From positions 1 through 34,356 of the forward strand of contig JAJDYK010000183.1 in the NCBI GenBank assembly GCA_022825185.1: a DNA stretch of 34,356 nucleotides, read 5' to 3'. The notes below the pieces were generated by a model. The model did no database searches and was not told where the DNA came from. It worked only from the letters and a program-made list of their open reading frames with translations. Shown here one piece after another: positions 31,085-34,356 of this stretch. The translations under genes were made by a program, and so were the position numbers. The DNA comes from Candidatus Latescibacterota bacterium. Its GTDB lineage: Bacteria > Latescibacterota > UBA2968 > UBA8231. Numbering within the stretch: position 1 is the first letter of the stretch; the number at the start of each line of letters is the position of its first letter.

Positions 31085-32329
31085 TTACACTTTCGCTGTC
31101 GCCGAGGTTGGTTGAGCCGCCAAAACCGCTTCCGGCGTCGTGCCAACAAGGTTGCGATAGACCTCTGGATCGGTCGCCCCCTCGGTTCCAATGATGACGA
31201 CGCGGCTGTTGCTATCGAGGCCAAGCTGCTGGCGCAAATTTTCGTCACGGGTCGTTGCCAGAAATCCCGCCCACGCTGCAATCCCCGTTTCACCAACGAC
31301 CGTTGGAGGATCACCAGTCGCCGCTTGTCGCATGGCATCAACAGCCGCTTGGTCGGGGATAGTGAGGAAGGCAAAAGCACCAGCCTTTAGAATATCCCAC
31401 GCTTGGGGCGAAGCAGATTCAACGACCAGTCCGTCCATGACCGATTGACCGTCCCCGCTGACGGTTGCCGCACTGTTTTCAATCGCGCTTTGGTATAGGC
31501 AGGCCGATGCGGTGGGTTCAACGACAACTATCCGCGGATGATTGCTCTCATAGCGCTCCCACAAATGCCCGCAGGTCGCCGCGGCAAGCCGACCGCCGCC
31601 GCCGGGGACAAAGACATGCGTAGGTGGCTGGACGGCGCTGAACTGTCGCACGATTTCGTCCGCGACCATTGCGTAACCCTGCATAATCTCACGGGAGATG
31701 TGGGGATACTCTCCAGATTTTTCATCCGATATGGCAAAATAGCCGAACCTCTCAGCGTCCGAGTACGAGCGTTGCACCGCTCGATCATAGCTTCCCGGTA
31801 CCCGCACCACCTCTGCGCCATAGGCAGCAATCGCTTCCTCCCTACCGGCGCTGACGCCATCGTTCATGTAAATCACGCATCGACAACCGAACATGCGGGC
31901 ACCCCACGCCAACGCTCGCCCGTGATTGCCCGATGTTGCCGCCGAGACGACGAGCTCTCTCGTCACCGATTCATACTGCCGATTTATCAGTTCCTGTGTT
32001 GTGACTGTCTCCACACCAGTGGCTTTTTTGATCTCACCCTTCAACACGGACAGCATTGCGTAAACGGGTCCCGTCGGCTTAAAACTCCCCACCTCAAAGC
32101 GATACCCTTCGTGCTTGCACCACAGGCCCTCAACACCGCTCGCCGCAGCAAGACCGTTCAATGCAATCAGCGGCGTCGGTTGATAGCCGGGCAAGCGCGT
32201 CATCTCTGCCTCCACATCGGCGAAGGCATCTCGATTTAGCAATACCTGCTGCGTTGGACCATAGTCCGGTGGCGGGTGGGCTTGCGCATTAATAAAGACA
32301 TTCGTTTGGTAGGGGTTCATAGCTTTCAC
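31085..32329 (-). CDS. Diaminopropionate ammonia-lyase-like PLP enzyme (fold type II)
   Basis: The 414-residue protein shows fold-type-II PLP motifs: YQPTPLIALNGLA, YRFEVGSFKPTG with the Schiff-base lysine (Lys84 from the first start), SAATSGNHGRALAWGARMFG, VFVPGGGGRLAAA (phosphate loop) and VVGETGIAAWAGFL near the C-terminus. The order and the E-x-R-F-x-x-GSFK segment match 2,3-diaminopropionate ammonia-lyase (DpaL/YgeX). Related threonine or serine dehydratases are the alternative. It would make pyruvate and ammonia from diaminopropionate. The start is GTG 32329 or ATG 32320, neither with a strong ribosome-binding site. It is convergent with the flavoprotein and divergent from the NTF2-like gene. 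Confidence 0.8.
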   Translation of the reverse strand: MKAMNPYQTNVFINAQAHPPPDYGPTQQVLLNRDAFADVEAEMTRLPGYQPTPLIALNGLAAASGVEGLWCKHEGYRFEVGSFKPTGPVYAMLSVLKGEIKKATGVETVTTQELINRQYESVTRELVVSAATSGNHGRALAWGARMFGCRCVIYMNDGVSAGREEAIAAYGAEVVRVPGSYDRAVQRSYSDAERFGYFAISDEKSGEYPHISREIMQGYAMVADEIVRQFSAVQPPTHVFVPGGGGRLAAATCGHLWERYESNHPRIVVVEPTASACLYQSAIENSAATVSGDGQSVMDGLVVESASPQAWDILKAGAFAFLTIPDQAAVDAMRQAATGDPPTVVGETGIAAWAGFLATTRDENLRQQLGLDSNSRVVIIGTEGATDPEVYRNLVGTTPEAVLAAQPTSATAKV

Positions 32330-32392
32330 TTTGCGGGTGTTTGTTCACTTCTCTTTGGAAAACTTGAAACTCGAAAGGAGATCCTCACTGCC

Positions 32393-32716
32393 ATGAATAA
32401 TCTCAGGTATTCTCTCGCAGTCTTGTGCACACTGGCCCTGTTGCCCGCTCGCGGTTCCGCCGACGAAGAGAGTGTACGGTCTGCCGTGATGGATCATTAT
32501 CGAGCTTTTGCTGCCAAAGATCACGAAGGACTGGGGCGCAGTTTTGCGCCGGGCTATACCATTTTCTCCTCATCTGGCGGCCTGCTGCGCGAAGGGTTCA
32601 ATCAAAATCGCATGAAGTCCGGGTTCAAGGCCGGACTCACGTTCAATCTCAAACCCCGGCATATCGAAGTGCAACTCTTCGAGAATACCGCTGTGGTGAC
32701 AGGATATCTGTTCTGA
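32393..32716 (+). CDS. Secreted NTF2/SnoaL-like (DUF4440-type) protein, apparently truncated
   Basis: From ATG 32393 (AAAGGAGA about 12 bases upstream) the protein is 107 residues with a signal peptide (MNNLRYSLAVLCTLALLPARGSA). The mature part follows the NTF2-like pattern: VRSAVMDHYRAFAAKDHEGLGRSFAPGYTIFSS, then NLKPRHIEVQLFENTAVVTGYLF. Family members continue for 30-50 residues after the VVTGY strand to complete the cone-shaped sheet. This frame stops immediately after it, so the last strands are missing. No recognisable remainder of the fold follows in any frame, suggesting a deletion or recombination joint near 32715. Confidence 0.65.
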   Translation: MNNLRYSLAVLCTLALLPARGSADEESVRSAVMDHYRAFAAKDHEGLGRSFAPGYTIFSSSGGLLREGFNQNRMKSGFKAGLTFNLKPRHIEVQLFENTAVVTGYLF

Positions 32717-32763
32717 CGCCGCGCCCAATGGGCTACGTGCCGATCAATGTGATTGAGTTGATC

Positions 32764-32847
32764 CTACGGTACAAAATAGAGCGCGATCGCTATGAAAAGT
32801 AGCATAGCTGAAGCTATCAACCACGCCGCCGTAAACGCCCTCTGCAT
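32764..32847 (-). CDS. Possible 27-residue membrane peptide
   Basis: ATG 32847 is preceded by GGGGAG at the right distance and opens a 27-codon frame. Its product is almost entirely one hydrophobic helix (WLIASAMLLFIAIALYFV). It begins 14 bases after the substrate-binding-protein stop, so it would be translated from that transcript. I cannot identify it. It may be a genuine small membrane protein or the start of a permease gene broken by the joint suspected near 32715. Confidence 0.35.
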   Translation of the reverse strand: MQRAFTAAWLIASAMLLFIAIALYFVP

Positions 32848-32861
32848 TTGGTTGTCTCCCC

Positions 32862-34356
32862 TCACACCTGCGGCCGCAAGTTCAACAGCACCAAAAGCCA
32901 AGTGCGGCTCCAATAAGCGCTATTGATATAGGGGTTTTCCGCGCTGGGCCAGTTGGTCCAATAGGTCTCGTTGTGCGGGATGCGGTGCGGCCATTGGACG
33001 ATGGGTATGGAGGGTAACTCGGCCAGCCAAAGGGCCATAGCCTTGCGGTAGAGCTCGTCCATCTCCGGGGCGTCGGTCGGAGTCTGACCCATCTGGTCGA
33101 TCAGCGCGTCGTAGGTCGGGTTTTGCCAGCGCCAAGGCATGTCGGCTGGTTCGCCGGTGGGCTGGACAAAGCGGCTGTGGTACTGGCGCAACACAAAATA
33201 GGGGTCGCGCATAGAGCTGAAGTTGCCGATTAGATACGCGCGGGCCGTCCCCTGGCGCAGGCGCGTGGTGAAGTCCGAGGTCATGCGGAAAGAGGCGTTG
33301 ATGCCGGCCTTTTTGAGCTGGGCGATGAGCACCGGCGTCAGATCCTGAAAGTGGGAGAAAATGTCGATGACCATGCTCAGCGGCTGCCCGTCTTTTTCCC
33401 AGAAAGCTCCGTTGCGCACGTAGCCTTTGCGGGTGAGAATCTCCGCGCTCTTCTCCAAGTCAAAGACGCCAACTTGGTGCTCGGCGACCAAGTCCTCGGC
33501 GAGGGTAAAATACCGATGCATCTGCGGCAGATCGGGTAGAGGCAGCAGAGTCAACGCACCTGAGTTTTGCCAGCCGATGGCGACGAGCTGTTCGCGGTCG
33601 ATGGCGTAGTTGACCGCGCGGCGCATCTCTGGGTCGGACCAAGGGGCTTCCAGCCCATTAAACCCCAAGGAAATGGGCCACCAAGTGATGTAGCTATACG
33701 GCGGCTCGCGGCCCGTCCAAGTCGTGATGTTGCGATTGCGCTCCAAGAGAGAAACCATATTGGCCGGACGCAATTCCAAGCAGGTGTCGATGTTGTTGGC
33801 GATCAGGTTTTGCACGCGCTTGTGCTCTTCCATGTAGGTCAGGTAGATCAGCCGCTCGACCTGGGGTAGCTCCTGAAAGCCGATTTTCTCAGCCCACCAG
33901 CCTTCGCGCAAATCCCAGATCCGTTGGGCTGGTTCCGAGCGCGCAATGCTATAGGGACCGGTCAGAACCGGCCAGCCTTTTTGCAAGTCAAAGTTGGCAA
34001 AAGTCAGCGGGTCTTCGTCCTCCCAGATGTGCTTGGGCACAATGGGGACGCCTTGGTCGCCGCTGTGGACGAAGTAGCTGAAGAGGAAGCGCGGATTAGG
34101 GGCCTTGAGCGCGACGCGCGCTGTCAAGCTGTCGAGGGCGACCGCCTCTTCGACCCAAGTCTCCATATCCGTCGAGTACATGAGTTGCGGGGCGTGCTCC
34201 ACGAGCATGTTGATGGTAAAGGCAAAGTCGTGCGCCGACCAAGGATGCCCGTCACTCCACTCAACGCCCGGACGGATTTTGACCACAAGTTCGGTGTAAT
34301 CCTCGTTGAAATGGTGGCTCTCGGCGATCCAAGGTATTAGCTCGGAATCTTCCTCG
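32862..34356 (-). CDS. Oligopeptide-type ABC transporter substrate-binding protein (family 5), N-terminus off the window
   Basis: The frame runs from the right edge (34355) without a stop, so the gene is 5'-partial. The GTG at 34286 is an internal codon, because coding sequence continues upstream (EEDSELIPWIAESHHFNEDY). The signature LVVKIRPGVEWSDGHPWSAHDFAFTI is the SBP_bac_5 motif of peptide, nickel and opine-binding proteins. MRRAVNYAIDREQLVAIGW and the long C-terminal lobe also fit. About 498 residues are present. It would be a periplasmic or lipid-anchored receptor for an ABC importer whose permease and ATPase genes are not in the window. The C-terminus ends in an aliphatic LLVLLNLRPQV. 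Confidence 0.9.
   Translation of the reverse strand, partial: EEDSELIPWIAESHHFNEDYTELVVKIRPGVEWSDGHPWSAHDFAFTINMLVEHAPQLMYSTDMETWVEEAVALDSLTARVALKAPNPRFLFSYFVHSGDQGVPIVPKHIWEDEDPLTFANFDLQKGWPVLTGPYSIARSEPAQRIWDLREGWWAEKIGFQELPQVERLIYLTYMEEHKRVQNLIANNIDTCLELRPANMVSLLERNRNITTWTGREPPYSYITWWPISLGFNGLEAPWSDPEMRRAVNYAIDREQLVAIGWQNSGALTLLPLPDLPQMHRYFTLAEDLVAEHQVGVFDLEKSAEILTRKGYVRNGAFWEKDGQPLSMVIDIFSHFQDLTPVLIAQLKKAGINASFRMTSDFTTRLRQGTARAYLIGNFSSMRDPYFVLRQYHSRFVQPTGEPADMPWRWQNPTYDALIDQMGQTPTDAPEMDELYRKAMALWLAELPSIPIVQWPHRIPHNETYWTNWPSAENPYINSAYWSRTWLLVLLNLRPQV

Noticed and set aside
32425..32802. 125-residue plus-strand frame ending INVIELILRYKIERDRYEK
   Set aside because: Most of it is a shifted frame of the NTF2-like gene. 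The tail looks protein-like, but the opposite strand there has a frame with a ribosome-binding site, so I could not support it.
1..34356. CRISPR array, integrase or phage module
   Set aside because: No regularly spaced repeats and no integrase, capsid or terminase-like frames were found.

Overview
The window is a stretch of G+C-rich bacterial chromosome with densely packed genes, many AGGAG-type ribosome-binding sites, a tRNA-Phe gene, and cell-wall genes (murA, anmK). I see no phage, plasmid or CRISPR features. The mix of genes is typical of large-genome, carbohydrate-using environmental bacteria such as Latescibacterota or Poribacteria: tandem TPR membrane proteins, Gfo/Idh and UxaA enzymes, an SUMF1-fold protein, a phytanoyl-CoA dioxygenase relic and a D-threonine-aldolase-like enzyme. 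That lineage guess is inference and weak.

Layout. 1-136: the end of an insertion sequence, with the first 31 codons of its transposase, which has cut off the 3' end of a TPR membrane-protein gene. 134-6017 (minus): a surface-glycan block with two tandem paralogous polytopic TPR proteins, an Alg9-like (GT22) mannosyltransferase and a GtrA protein. A sugar-phosphate isomerase-like gene follows, and then, divergently, a DSD1/D-threonine-aldolase-like PLP enzyme, anhydro-MurNAc kinase (anmK) and a PreP-like M16C protease. 12348-16823: a secreted protein of unknown function and a three-gene operon (periplasmic thioredoxin-like protein, ECF sigma factor, anti-sigma factor). The secreted-protein gene and the operon are preceded by near-identical leader sequences. 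16828-20078: MFS transporter, secreted SUMF1-fold protein, tRNA-Phe, GAF-like protein and glutaredoxin. 20257-24701: murA, a DUF362-MazG fusion, a MITE, an O-methyltransferase and a glutamine amidotransferase-like protein. 24805-25550: a HigBA-like toxin-antitoxin pair with a self-contained, apparently leaderless promoter/operator. 25626-29567 (minus): a phytanoyl-CoA dioxygenase start fragment, a Gfo/Idh dehydrogenase and a double-length UxaA dehydratase. 29767-34356: a flavin oxidoreductase, a diaminopropionate ammonia-lyase-like enzyme, a short secreted NTF2-like protein and an oligopeptide-type ABC substrate-binding protein that runs off the right edge.

The most interesting items are: (i) the duplicated leader that ties the unknown secreted protein to the thioredoxin/ECF sigma/anti-sigma operon, suggesting an extracytoplasmic stress regulon; (ii) a UxaA-type dehydratase made of two modules that have lost complementary halves of the conserved residues; (iii) the DUF362-MazG fusion; and (iv) an IS, a MITE and a solo end sharing the same terminal repeat, the IS supplying the stop codon of the gene it truncates.
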